Below, piece after piece: positions 1 through 6,996 of a stretch of 10,318 bases of DNA; positions within the stretch are counted from its first letter, which is position 1, and every line of letters begins with the position of its first letter. The notes beneath the pieces are model-generated. The model searched no databases. It saw only the letters and a program-made list of their open reading frames with translations, and was not told the DNA's origin. The position numbers and the translations under genes are program-made. Location of the stretch: assembly GCA_011048585.1 (NCBI GenBank), contig DSDS01000077.1, forward strand, positions 1-10,318, given 5' to 3'. Origin of the DNA: Desulfurivibrio alkaliphilus (lineage in GTDB: Bacteria; Desulfobacterota; Desulfobulbia; Desulfobulbales; Desulfurivibrionaceae).

Positions 1-356
1 CGCAAGTCGTGACGCACCTCCTGGGCCATGGAATCCAGGCAGTAGTCGCTGATGCTCTGGAAAACCGCCAGGGCCAGAAAGGTGCCCAATACTGCCAGGC
101 CGAACCAGACAAAGATGGTCGGGGAAGTTTCACCGCCCCCCCGGGCGGCGATGGCATCCACCACCCAGCCGATCAGGACCAGGGGCAGGAGATCGAAGAG
201 ACGGGCCAGGGCGTTCAGGACCAGGCCGATGCCGATCCGCGCCTTGTAGGGGGCGACAAAGGGGAAAATCTTCCAAAGGTAATGGCCCAAGGGGGCGGAA
301 TAACCCTGGTCATCCTGGTCCGGGTCGGGTTCGGGGTGGACTGGTGCGGCGGTCAC
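1..356 (-). CDS. ABC exporter, N-terminal part (fused permease/ATPase type), cut by the window edge
   Basis: Only the first 118 codons are present; the gene continues beyond position 1. After a polar, acidic leader rich in Pro, Asp and Glu (about residues 1-20), the protein shows the start of an ABC exporter transmembrane domain. There is an amphipathic stretch ending in FVAPYK, a first membrane helix at about residues 38-65, and a second at about 80-103. The segment then ends in MAQEVRHDL, which matches the first intracellular loop of MsbA/multidrug-type exporters. Such proteins are inner-membrane half-transporters with an ATPase domain further on, which is not visible here; the substrate cannot be predicted. 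The GTG start at 356-354 is the first possible one because an in-frame TAG lies at 362-360. A GGAT sits six bases before it and a stronger AAGGA about 14 bases before. It is last in the recN operon, 19 bases after the preceding stop. Confidence 0.85.
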   Translation of the reverse strand, partial: MTAAPVHPEPDPDQDDQGYSAPLGHYLWKIFPFVAPYKARIGIGLVLNALARLFDLLPLVLIGWVVDAIAARGGGETSPTIFVWFGLAVLGTFLALAVFQSISDYCLDSMAQEVRHDL

Positions 357-375
357 GATCTATCCGGTTATCCTT

Positions 376-1422
376 TTAATGGTGCCAGTCGGCGAAAACT
401 TGGTCGGCCAGGGGGGTGGTTGCCAACTCCCGCGCTCGCCCGGTGGTTTCAGCTCTTACCACGGCCCGGTTCCGGGCCCGGCAGCTCTTGCCGGCGTAGC
501 GCAAGACCAAGGTGGCGGCGGCGGCCAGGTCCTGCTCCTCCCGCTCCCGGGCATCAATCCTGGCCGCTAAAGTGGCGGGGCGGCGTAAAACGGCGGTGGG
601 TCCGGGGTCATCCCGCAAATTGAGAAGCCAGTCGGTGGGCAGGGCCAGGGTTTGCAGGCGGTCGTTTTCCGGCTCATTGCGCCCCAGCACCAGCCAGGCC
701 CCGCCGGGCAGCCGCAGCACCCGGCCGGCCAGCAGCAGGCGGATGTCGGCGGCGGTCGGAATCTTGCCGACCAGGGACGCTTCCTCGTAAAGCCCCCGGA
801 TCCGCTTGGCCAGATTGGGGTCGGTGAGAACGCAGCCGCCACCGGGACTTTCATAATCCTCAATCCCGAAACGAGCCGCAAGTTCGATCTGAGGCGTGCG
901 GTTGCGGCCCCGGAAAGCCAGCAGCCGATCCCGATCCACCAACCCTTCCCGTTCCGGTCGGGTGGGGGGCAGATGGCGGGCGCTCAGGGGACGGAGCAGG
1001 AGATCGTCGCAGCCGCTGTCCCGTTCAATTACCCGCAGGGTATCACGACGTTGGGACATGGGCCGCTGGCCCAGAACCTCGCCGGAGATCAGGAAGGAGG
1101 CGTCAAATTCCGCCAGCATCCGCAGGGCCTCGCCCATCAGCAGGATTTTGCAGTCGACACAGGGGTTGAAATTCTTGCCGTAGCCGTGGGCCGGAGCCGC
1201 CAACATCCGCAGGTAGGGCTCGGTGAGATCGCGCAGCATCACCTCGATTCCGTAGCGGCGCCGGACTTCGTCCCGATAGGCTTGGGGATCGGCCAGCAGG
1301 GCCGTGCCGAAAAAGGGGGTAACGAACTTGACCGCCACCACCCGAATCCCCTGCTCCATGATCAGACGGCAGGCCAGGGTGCTGTCCAGGCCGCCGGAGT
1401 ATAGGGCTAGGGCGGTGGTCAT
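376..1422 (-). CDS. ThiI/MnmA-like PP-loop ATPase with C-terminal NFACT-R-like domain, putative tRNA thiolation enzyme
   Basis: A 348-residue protein. The N-terminus carries the PP-loop signature SGGLDS (residues 9-14), which binds ATP in enzymes that adenylate a base or substrate before sulfur insertion (ThiI, MnmA, TtcA, QueC). The next landmarks are NPCVDCK (86-92, Cys88 and Cys91), GEVLGQRPMSQRRD (114-127), LRPLSARHLPPT (143-154) and SPGGGCVLTDP (192-202, Cys197). The three cysteines could carry persulfide or bind a metal. This layout matches a widespread, poorly characterised family usually annotated as tRNA 4-thiouridine synthase or tRNA thiouridylase-like. The C-terminal part, about 240-345, with DDPGPTAVLR and AATLVLRYA, resembles the RNA-binding NFACT-R domain, which would fit a tRNA substrate. 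The THUMP and rhodanese domains of classical ThiI are absent, so the product should not be equated with ThiI. Its ATG overlaps the recN stop as ATGA, with AAAAGGA upstream, so it is probably translationally coupled. The modified base is unknown. Confidence 0.85.
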   Translation of the reverse strand: MTTALALYSGGLDSTLACRLIMEQGIRVVAVKFVTPFFGTALLADPQAYRDEVRRRYGIEVMLRDLTEPYLRMLAAPAHGYGKNFNPCVDCKILLMGEALRMLAEFDASFLISGEVLGQRPMSQRRDTLRVIERDSGCDDLLLRPLSARHLPPTRPEREGLVDRDRLLAFRGRNRTPQIELAARFGIEDYESPGGGCVLTDPNLAKRIRGLYEEASLVGKIPTAADIRLLLAGRVLRLPGGAWLVLGRNEPENDRLQTLALPTDWLLNLRDDPGPTAVLRRPATLAARIDAREREEQDLAAAATLVLRYAGKSCRARNRAVVRAETTGRARELATTPLADQVFADWHH

Positions 1423-3122
1423 CGCGATCTATTCCTTTTACTGGCCAGCAGCTCGCTGGCGTACTCCATGGTTTTGGCGGTCACCTCGTCCCCGGCCAGC
1501 ATCCGGGCCAGTTCGGCGGGCCGCTCCTCTTCGGCCAGCCCCACCACCTCGGTTATGGTGCGCGCGCCACTGCTTTTCTTCCGCACCACGAAGTGATCAT
1601 CGGCCCCGGCGGCAATCTGGGGCAAATGGGTGATGCACAGCACCTGGTGGTGGCCGGCCAGCTCCCGGATTTTGCGGGCCACCGACTCGGCGGTTTTACC
1701 GCTGATCCCGGCATCCACCTCGTCGAAAATCACGCTTTCCACCTTGTCCTGCCGGGCCAGAATCGACTTAAGGGCCAGCATCAGACGAGAAAGCTCGCCG
1801 CCGGAAGCCACCTTGGCCACCGGTTTCAGGGGCTCGCCGGGATTGGCGGAAAAGAGGAATTCGGGCCGGTCCCAACCCAGACGGGTGAGACGTTCAAGGT
1901 CGTCGACCACCGGCATCTCCACAGCGAAGCGGGCCTGTTCAAGGGCCAGGGAGGCCAGCTCCCGCCCCACTCGTTGACTGAAATCATCGGCCACCCGCCG
2001 GCGGGCGGCGGAGAGCCGACCGGCCAGCAGCACCAGTTCCGTTTCCAGTTCCGCCTGCTCCCGGCCCAACTCGCTTAAGGCAGCCTCCAGATTCTCCAGG
2101 TTTTCCAACTCCCGGCCGGCCTCCTCGGCAAAGCGCAGCACATCATCGATGGTGGGGCCATATTTGCGTTTCAGTCGCTGCAGCTGGTCGATCCGGGCGG
2201 TGACCTGATCGAGCCGGACCTGGTCACTGGGCAGTTCCTGCAAATAACGGGAGATCTCAAGCTGGGCCTCTTCCAGGATAAAAGAGGCCCCCGCCACCTC
2301 CTCGGCCAGCTTGGCCACCCCCCCATCCAGGGCCGCCATCTGCTCCAGGTTTTTACGCACCAGGGCCAGAGGGCCGTTGATCTTGCCGGCCAGATCTGAG
2401 TAGCAGTGCTGGCCCAGGGCGATCAGGCTGTCGGAGGCTTTCAGCCGGTCCCGCTCGTCGAGCAGGAGTTGATCTTCGCCCACCACCGGGGCGATATCGG
2501 CGATCTCCTGGCACTGGAAGCTCAAAAAATCGCGCCGTTGCTCCTTGTCCTGCTCCCGGCCCCGCAACTCGCGCAACCTGGCCTTAACCTCCTGCCACTG
2601 CTCAAAGCGGGCGCCAAAACTCCGGCGCTGCTCAAGCAGATCGCCGGCGGCGTCAATGCAGTCGAGGTGATAACGTCCCTGGAGCAACTGCTGATGGTCG
2701 TGCTGGCTGGCCACGCTGAGCAGATGCTCGACAATGCCGCCAACGGTGGCGGCGGTGGCCATGGAGCCGTTGAGGTAAAAACGGCTCTTGCCCTTGGCAC
2801 CGATCACCCGCTTGACGATCAGTTCTCCGGCCTCTCCGGAAGCGGGTTGATCTGCGGCGGCCAACACCCCGGCCGCCGTCAAAACCTTGAGCAGTTCGTC
2901 ATGACCGGGATCAAACTCGAAAAAGGCCTCCACCGTGGCCTGGTCGGCCCCGCTCCGCACCCAGTCCCCCGAAGCCCGGCCGCCAGCCAGCAAGTGAATG
3001 GCCTGCAAAATGATCGATTTGCCCGCCCCGGTTTCCCCGGTCAGGACGATCAGCCCCGGCCCCAGGCTAAGCCGCAGCTCTTCGATCAGAGCAAGATTGT
3101 TGATCCATAGTTCTTTAAGCAT
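1419..3122 (-). CDS. recN: DNA repair protein RecN
   Basis: A 567-residue SMC-like ATPase of double-strand break repair, close in length to E. coli RecN. The N-terminus MLKELWINNLALI is typical of the family and fixes the ATG at 3122, although the nearest purine-rich stretch (GGAAGGA) is 17 bases upstream, an unusually long spacing. Walker A GETGAGKS is at residues 29-36. Residues about 165-400 form the coiled-coil arms, rich in Glu, Arg and Leu, and are interrupted by the conserved SFQCQEIADI segment near 201-210. The ABC-type signature ASGGELSR is at 439-446, Walker B SVIFDEVDAG at 463-472 and the H-loop ITHLPQIA at 497-504. All ATPase elements are intact. RecN works in the cytoplasm with RecA at broken ends. 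It is first in a three-gene minus-strand operon and faces the M48 protease gene divergently. No LexA-type box was recognised upstream, so SOS control is not shown by the sequence. Confidence 0.97.
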   Translation of the reverse strand: MLKELWINNLALIEELRLSLGPGLIVLTGETGAGKSIILQAIHLLAGGRASGDWVRSGADQATVEAFFEFDPGHDELLKVLTAAGVLAAADQPASGEAGELIVKRVIGAKGKSRFYLNGSMATAATVGGIVEHLLSVASQHDHQQLLQGRYHLDCIDAAGDLLEQRRSFGARFEQWQEVKARLRELRGREQDKEQRRDFLSFQCQEIADIAPVVGEDQLLLDERDRLKASDSLIALGQHCYSDLAGKINGPLALVRKNLEQMAALDGGVAKLAEEVAGASFILEEAQLEISRYLQELPSDQVRLDQVTARIDQLQRLKRKYGPTIDDVLRFAEEAGRELENLENLEAALSELGREQAELETELVLLAGRLSAARRRVADDFSQRVGRELASLALEQARFAVEMPVVDDLERLTRLGWDRPEFLFSANPGEPLKPVAKVASGGELSRLMLALKSILARQDKVESVIFDEVDAGISGKTAESVARKIRELAGHHQVLCITHLPQIAAGADDHFVVRKKSSGARTITEVVGLAEEERPAELARMLAGDEVTAKTMEYASELLASKRNRSR

Positions 3123-3288
3123 CGGCCAAAGATACCGTATCCTTCCGGAATTGCAATAAAGGCCAACAAGTTATGGCATTTTGGCCGCTTCATCGGTATC
3201 ATACGCAGCGACGCAACTTTCAGGACCAAACGGTGTCTCCTGATTGAACAAAAAAACCGCTTTCCCCGCTAACCGGCGACTCTCTTCC
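3123..3288. promoter_or_regulatory. Divergent intergenic region between recN and the M48 protease gene
   Basis: About 166 bases must hold the promoters for both directions. Two words occur in inverted copies. CGGCCAAA (3123-3130) is inverted as TTTGGCCG (3180-3187), and GATACCG (3131-3137) is inverted as CGGTATC (3194-3200). The first GATACCG lies in a perfect 11-base palindrome, GATACCGTATC (3131-3141), and the second pair member overlaps GTATCATAC (3196-3204), a 9-base palindrome. TATGAT on the minus strand and TATCAT on the plus strand near 3197-3203 are possible -10 elements, but no good -35 hexamer pairs with either. An operator for a divergently acting regulator is possible; this is inference. 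Confidence 0.35.
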
Positions 3289-4746
3289 ATGACCAACCTT
3301 TTTCATTCCACCATGCAGAACCTGCTCCGGCGTGTCAAACGCGCCCCCGCCCTGCTCTGCCTGCTGATCCTGGCCGTTATCCAGCCCCTGCCGGCCCGGG
3401 CCGTAAGCATCCAGGATGAGCGGGAGCTGGGCGAGCGACTGCTCGTCCTGATCCGCAAGGAGTTCAAGCTGATCGACGAACCGGATATCAGCACCTATAT
3501 CCGGGCCTTGGGCAATGAGGTGCTGGAGGTGGCCGGACCCCAGCCCTTCAGTTACCAATTCTTTGTCATCAACAACCGGGAGTTCAACGCCTTTGCCGCT
3601 CCCTCGGGCCTGGTCTTTATCCATTCCGGCCTGATCGAGGCCAGCGACAGCGAGGGGGAGTTGCTCAGCGTCATGGCCCACGAGGTGGGGCATGCCGTCA
3701 GCCGCCACTACGCCGATCGTACCGACAAGATGCAACGGATCAACCTGGGCGCCACCGCTCTGGCCCTGGCCGGCATGATCCTGGGAGGAGGCAGCGCCCT
3801 GGGCGAGGCGGTGGTGGCCGGTTCCCTGGCCGGGGGCGCCACCGCGGCCCTGCAGTTCAGTCGCCAGGACGAAGAGGAGGCCGACCGGCTAGCCTTGAAG
3901 TGGATGCATGAGATGGGCCGCGAACCGGCCGAAATGCTGGGCATGCTGCGCAAAATGCGCAATATCAGCCGCTTTCGCCGGGCCCAGCTGCCCCCCTACC
4001 TTTTGACCCACCCGGAGCCGGAGCAGCGGCTCTCCTATATCGAGGACCGACTTCACATGGAGGGGCTGTCAACCCGGCCCCAGCCTCGGCTGAGCGATGC
4101 CGATTTCGAGTTTCAGTTTCATCGGGTCCGCCAACGGATCTTTGCCCTGACCCGTTCCCCCCAGGAGTTGTTACCCGCCCTGGAGCACCGCCTGCGGGGG
4201 GGCGACGATGCTCCGGAGATCTTCATGGCTCGTTTCGGGCTCTCCCAAGTTTACCTGGCGGAGCGTCAGTACGACAAGGCGATTGCCGAAATCAACAAGG
4301 TGATCGACCGTTTTCCCCAGCAGACCATTCTGCTGGCCGACCTGGCGATCATCCAGTTTGAAGCCGGGCGCCATGAAACCGCCTTGGGCAACATGGCCCA
4401 GGCGATCAAGCGGGAACCGGACAACCCCTATATCCTTTTTCACCTGGCCCGGTTCTATCAGCAACTGGGCCAGCTCAAGGCCGCCCTGCCCATCTACGAG
4501 CGCCTGCTGACCATGACCCCGGACCACTCCCGCCTCCATTTCCGTTACGGGCAGGCCCGCTCCGACCTGGGCGACCGGGCCGCCGGCCACTACCATCTAG
4601 GTCTTTACCACTGGTATGAAGGGGATGCTCGCATGGCCAGTCACCACCTGAATGAAGCGATCCGCCTTGACCCCGCCAATGAGGAGGGCACCATCGGCCA
4701 GATGGCCCGGACCCAACTGGCCACCATTGCCCGCCTGGGAAAATAG
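3289..4746 (+). CDS. Secreted M48-family zinc metalloprotease with C-terminal TPR repeats (BepA/YfgC-like)
   Basis: 485 residues from the ATG at 3289. A signal peptide is clear: basic RRVKR, a hydrophobic run APALLCLLILAVIQ, and an ARA cleavage site, which places the enzyme in the periplasm. The catalytic motif HEVGH is at residues 131-135 and the third zinc ligand is in the EEADRLA segment near 196-202, separated by the glycine/alanine-rich hydrophobic stretch typical of BepA-type M48 proteases. THPEPEQRLSYI follows at about 240-251. From about 310 to the end, TPR-like helical repeats are visible (FGLSQVYLAERQYDKAIAEI, then LARFYQQLGQLKAALPIYER). BepA proteins assist or degrade outer-membrane assembly intermediates such as LptD on the BAM machine; that role is inferred from the family. 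The start is uncertain. An in-frame TTG at 3244 (500 residues) and an ATG at 3313 (start of the shortest signal peptide) are alternatives, and none has a good ribosome binding site. The following gene begins 9 bases after the stop. Confidence 0.92.
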   Translation: MTNLFHSTMQNLLRRVKRAPALLCLLILAVIQPLPARAVSIQDERELGERLLVLIRKEFKLIDEPDISTYIRALGNEVLEVAGPQPFSYQFFVINNREFNAFAAPSGLVFIHSGLIEASDSEGELLSVMAHEVGHAVSRHYADRTDKMQRINLGATALALAGMILGGGSALGEAVVAGSLAGGATAALQFSRQDEEEADRLALKWMHEMGREPAEMLGMLRKMRNISRFRRAQLPPYLLTHPEPEQRLSYIEDRLHMEGLSTRPQPRLSDADFEFQFHRVRQRIFALTRSPQELLPALEHRLRGGDDAPEIFMARFGLSQVYLAERQYDKAIAEINKVIDRFPQQTILLADLAIIQFEAGRHETALGNMAQAIKREPDNPYILFHLARFYQQLGQLKAALPIYERLLTMTPDHSRLHFRYGQARSDLGDRAAGHYHLGLYHWYEGDARMASHHLNEAIRLDPANEEGTIGQMARTQLATIARLGK

Positions 4747-4755
4747 GCTCCGGCA

Positions 4756-6993
4756 ATGTGGCGCCCCAATGATATCGCGCTGGACCATTACCGGGTGGAA
4801 ACGGCAGCGCCCGATCCCGCCGGTGATGGCGGAATGCTTTTCAACTGCCGTCACCTCTCCCGCCCCTTCCGGGCCCAGCTGGAAACCCCTCCCCCCAGAC
4901 TGCTGACCAGCACCGTCGGTTTACGCCAGGTCATCAACCGGGCCGAGCAGCGGATCAGGCTGGGAATGCACCCCAACCTGGCCACCACCTTCAATCTTCG
5001 CTTCAACCGGCGCTTACCGGTGCTGATCGGCGAAGCGGTGGCCGGGGAAAGCCTGGGCCAACGGCTGGACACCGGCAGATGCGGCCACAACCCCAGGGCC
5101 GATCTCTCCCTGGCAATCCAGTTTTGCCACGGCCTCGAACATTGCCACAACCTGGGGATCATCCACGGGCGCCTCAGTCCGGCAGCCATCGTGATCACCC
5201 CCAACTCCCTGCTCAAAGTAACCGGCTTCGGCCTAGCCGCCCCCGAAGAGCAGTTGGAGACGGACCGGTTAAGAACCCTGATCAGCGAAGATATCCGGGC
5301 CTTTGGCATCTGCCTTTGGCGGATATTCTGCTCCACCCCACCCTATCTCGACCGCAAACGGCCCGGCAAACCGCGACCGATCAACCCCGAACTTACCTTT
5401 CCGGTCCCGCTCCAGGTGGCCCTGCTCAGGAGTACCGCCAACGATTCGGCCCGGCGCTACCGCACCTTTGCCGAGCTGCGCCACGATCTCAACCTGGCCT
5501 ACCGCAAGCTCTATAATATTCCCTGCCCCTATTTCGAGCCGCCCTACGCCGACTATCGGGCGGAAATCCTTAATAACCAGGCGGTGATGCTGCTGGAAGA
5601 GGGGAAAAAGCGGGCCGCGGCCCAAAAACTGGCCCGCAGCCTGGAAAGCAACGATACCCTGGCGGCAGCGGTTTACAACGACCTGCTCTTGCGCTGGCTG
5701 GAGGGAGCCGACCCGACCCGGATTCTCGGCCGGATTGCCGCTTTGCGCCGTCCCGACCGGCATCAACCCGAACTGTCGGCCCTGGAACAGGCGGTCAAGT
5801 CGCGACTGGCCGAACCCGAAGCCGCCCCACCGGGAACCCGGGAGGTGGAACCGCAATTCAGCATGATCGAACCCGCCAGCCGACTTACCATCTACCGCCG
5901 CAACCCGACCCGGAGAAAGCTGGAGCAAAACCTCCTCGACCACCTGCGCCAGCGACGATACCAGGCCTGCCACGATCTCCTGCTGACCGCCTGGGGCCGG
6001 GAGGGATTCCGTAAGGATATTTTTTTCAACCGTATTTACAACGAATTACTTCTGGTCCGAGAGAAGATACGGCCACTCCAAGCCCAACGTTTCCTCAAAC
6101 TAAGCGGCCACCGGAGCCCGGTGATCGCCCTGACCGCCATCCCCCGCAGCCGCCGGATCGTTTCCCTGGGAGCCGACGGGCGACTGATCATCCACGATCT
6201 GGGCCGCAGCGGCAAACCGGCAATCCTGGAAAAGCGGGAACTGCAAGCCACCTGTTTGGCGGTCTCCCCCGAAGGCAAGCATCTTGTGGTGGGAAAGCGC
6301 GACGGCACCGTCGGGCTGCTCTCTCCCCGCAACGGCCAGGCGACGGGATCCGCTCAGAGTCATCCGGCCCCGATAAGCGCCCTGACCTTCAACCACGACG
6401 GCAAGCTGCTGGCTTCCGGCAGCGAGGATGGTACCATCATCGTCCACCGGCTGGCCACCGCCGCCCAGCACCAAACTGCCCCGGCGGGGAGTGGCCCCAT
6501 CCGCGCCCTGCTCTACCCCGGTGACGACCTGGGGCTGATCTCCGCTGGAGCGGACGGGGTTTTGCGCGACTGGAAAAGCCGGCTGCGGGAATGTACCGCC
6601 GCCATCCCCGCCCATGAAGGTTCCATCCAGGCCCTAGCCGCCGTTGGTACCGGCGAAGAACTCCGGTTGATTTCCGCCGGAGCCGATCGCCTGATCAAAA
6701 TCCGGCGGCGGACCGAGGAGAACTGCCGGCAAACCCTCACCGGCCATAGGGGAAAGATTAACGCCCTCCTCACCCTGACCGACGGCCGGACCCTGATCTC
6801 CGCCGGCGATGACGATCTGATCATGGTCTGGAATCCAGCCGACGCCGACCACCTTTTCACCCTGGATGGCCGAGGCAACGGAATCTGCAGCCTGGCCCGC
6901 GGCCCGCGGCCCCACACCTTCCTGGCCGGCCGCCACGATGGCACCATCAATATCTGGATGCTGATCTATCAACTCAATTTTGATCTTCTCTAA
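4756..6993 (+). CDS. Pseudokinase-WD40 fusion protein (degenerate Ser/Thr kinase fold plus seven-bladed propeller)
   Basis: 745 residues with no signal peptide and no clear membrane helix, so probably cytoplasmic. Residues about 10-250 follow a eukaryotic-type Ser/Thr kinase. MHPNLATTF (71-79) matches the HPNIV segment, EAVAGESLGQRL the hinge, EDIRAFGICLWRIF (178-191) the alpha-F helix, and SARRYRTFAELRHDL (231-245) the end of the domain. The catalytic loop reads HGRLSPAA (137-144) instead of HRDLKPEN, and DFG is GFG (157-159). No glycine-rich loop or VAIK lysine is recognisable. Catalysis by the usual mechanism is therefore unlikely. Residues about 265-350 and 383-447 are helical and TPR-like. 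Residues about 448-737 contain seven WD40-like units, for example LSGHRSPVIALT, FNHDGKLLASGSEDGTIIVH, LTGHRGKINALL and GRHDGTINIW, enough for one closed propeller. It sits between the protease and rarA with gaps of 9 and 3 bases. A scaffold or sensor role is inferred; the partner is unknown. An atypical active kinase cannot be excluded. Confidence 0.85.
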   Translation: MWRPNDIALDHYRVETAAPDPAGDGGMLFNCRHLSRPFRAQLETPPPRLLTSTVGLRQVINRAEQRIRLGMHPNLATTFNLRFNRRLPVLIGEAVAGESLGQRLDTGRCGHNPRADLSLAIQFCHGLEHCHNLGIIHGRLSPAAIVITPNSLLKVTGFGLAAPEEQLETDRLRTLISEDIRAFGICLWRIFCSTPPYLDRKRPGKPRPINPELTFPVPLQVALLRSTANDSARRYRTFAELRHDLNLAYRKLYNIPCPYFEPPYADYRAEILNNQAVMLLEEGKKRAAAQKLARSLESNDTLAAAVYNDLLLRWLEGADPTRILGRIAALRRPDRHQPELSALEQAVKSRLAEPEAAPPGTREVEPQFSMIEPASRLTIYRRNPTRRKLEQNLLDHLRQRRYQACHDLLLTAWGREGFRKDIFFNRIYNELLLVREKIRPLQAQRFLKLSGHRSPVIALTAIPRSRRIVSLGADGRLIIHDLGRSGKPAILEKRELQATCLAVSPEGKHLVVGKRDGTVGLLSPRNGQATGSAQSHPAPISALTFNHDGKLLASGSEDGTIIVHRLATAAQHQTAPAGSGPIRALLYPGDDLGLISAGADGVLRDWKSRLRECTAAIPAHEGSIQALAAVGTGEELRLISAGADRLIKIRRRTEENCRQTLTGHRGKINALLTLTDGRTLISAGDDDLIMVWNPADADHLFTLDGRGNGICSLARGPRPHTFLAGRHDGTINIWMLIYQLNFDLL

Positions 6994-6996
6994 ACC

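Noticed and set aside
9..623. A plus-strand frame of 204 codons at the left edge.
   Set aside because: It spans the end of one minus-strand gene and the start of another, and its product is Gly/Arg/Pro-rich with no family resemblance. The minus-strand ABC transporter reading is clearly coding.
652..1404. A 250-codon plus-strand frame opposite the PP-loop gene, and similar long frames opposite recN (1593-2078, 2406-3110).
   Set aside because: They lie wholly inside well-supported genes on the other strand and have no domain or convincing ribosome binding site.
3174..3189. A sigma-54-like element, TGGCA with GG and GC at the correct -24/-12 spacing, upstream of the protease gene.
   Set aside because: The -12 half reads CCGCT instead of TTGCW and the -24 half ends in T rather than C. 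Invariant dinucleotides alone occur often by chance, and no activator site is visible.
3220..3735. A 171-codon minus-strand frame opposite the start of the M48 gene.
   Set aside because: It overlaps the protease signal peptide and HEVGH region, which are clearly coding on the plus strand.
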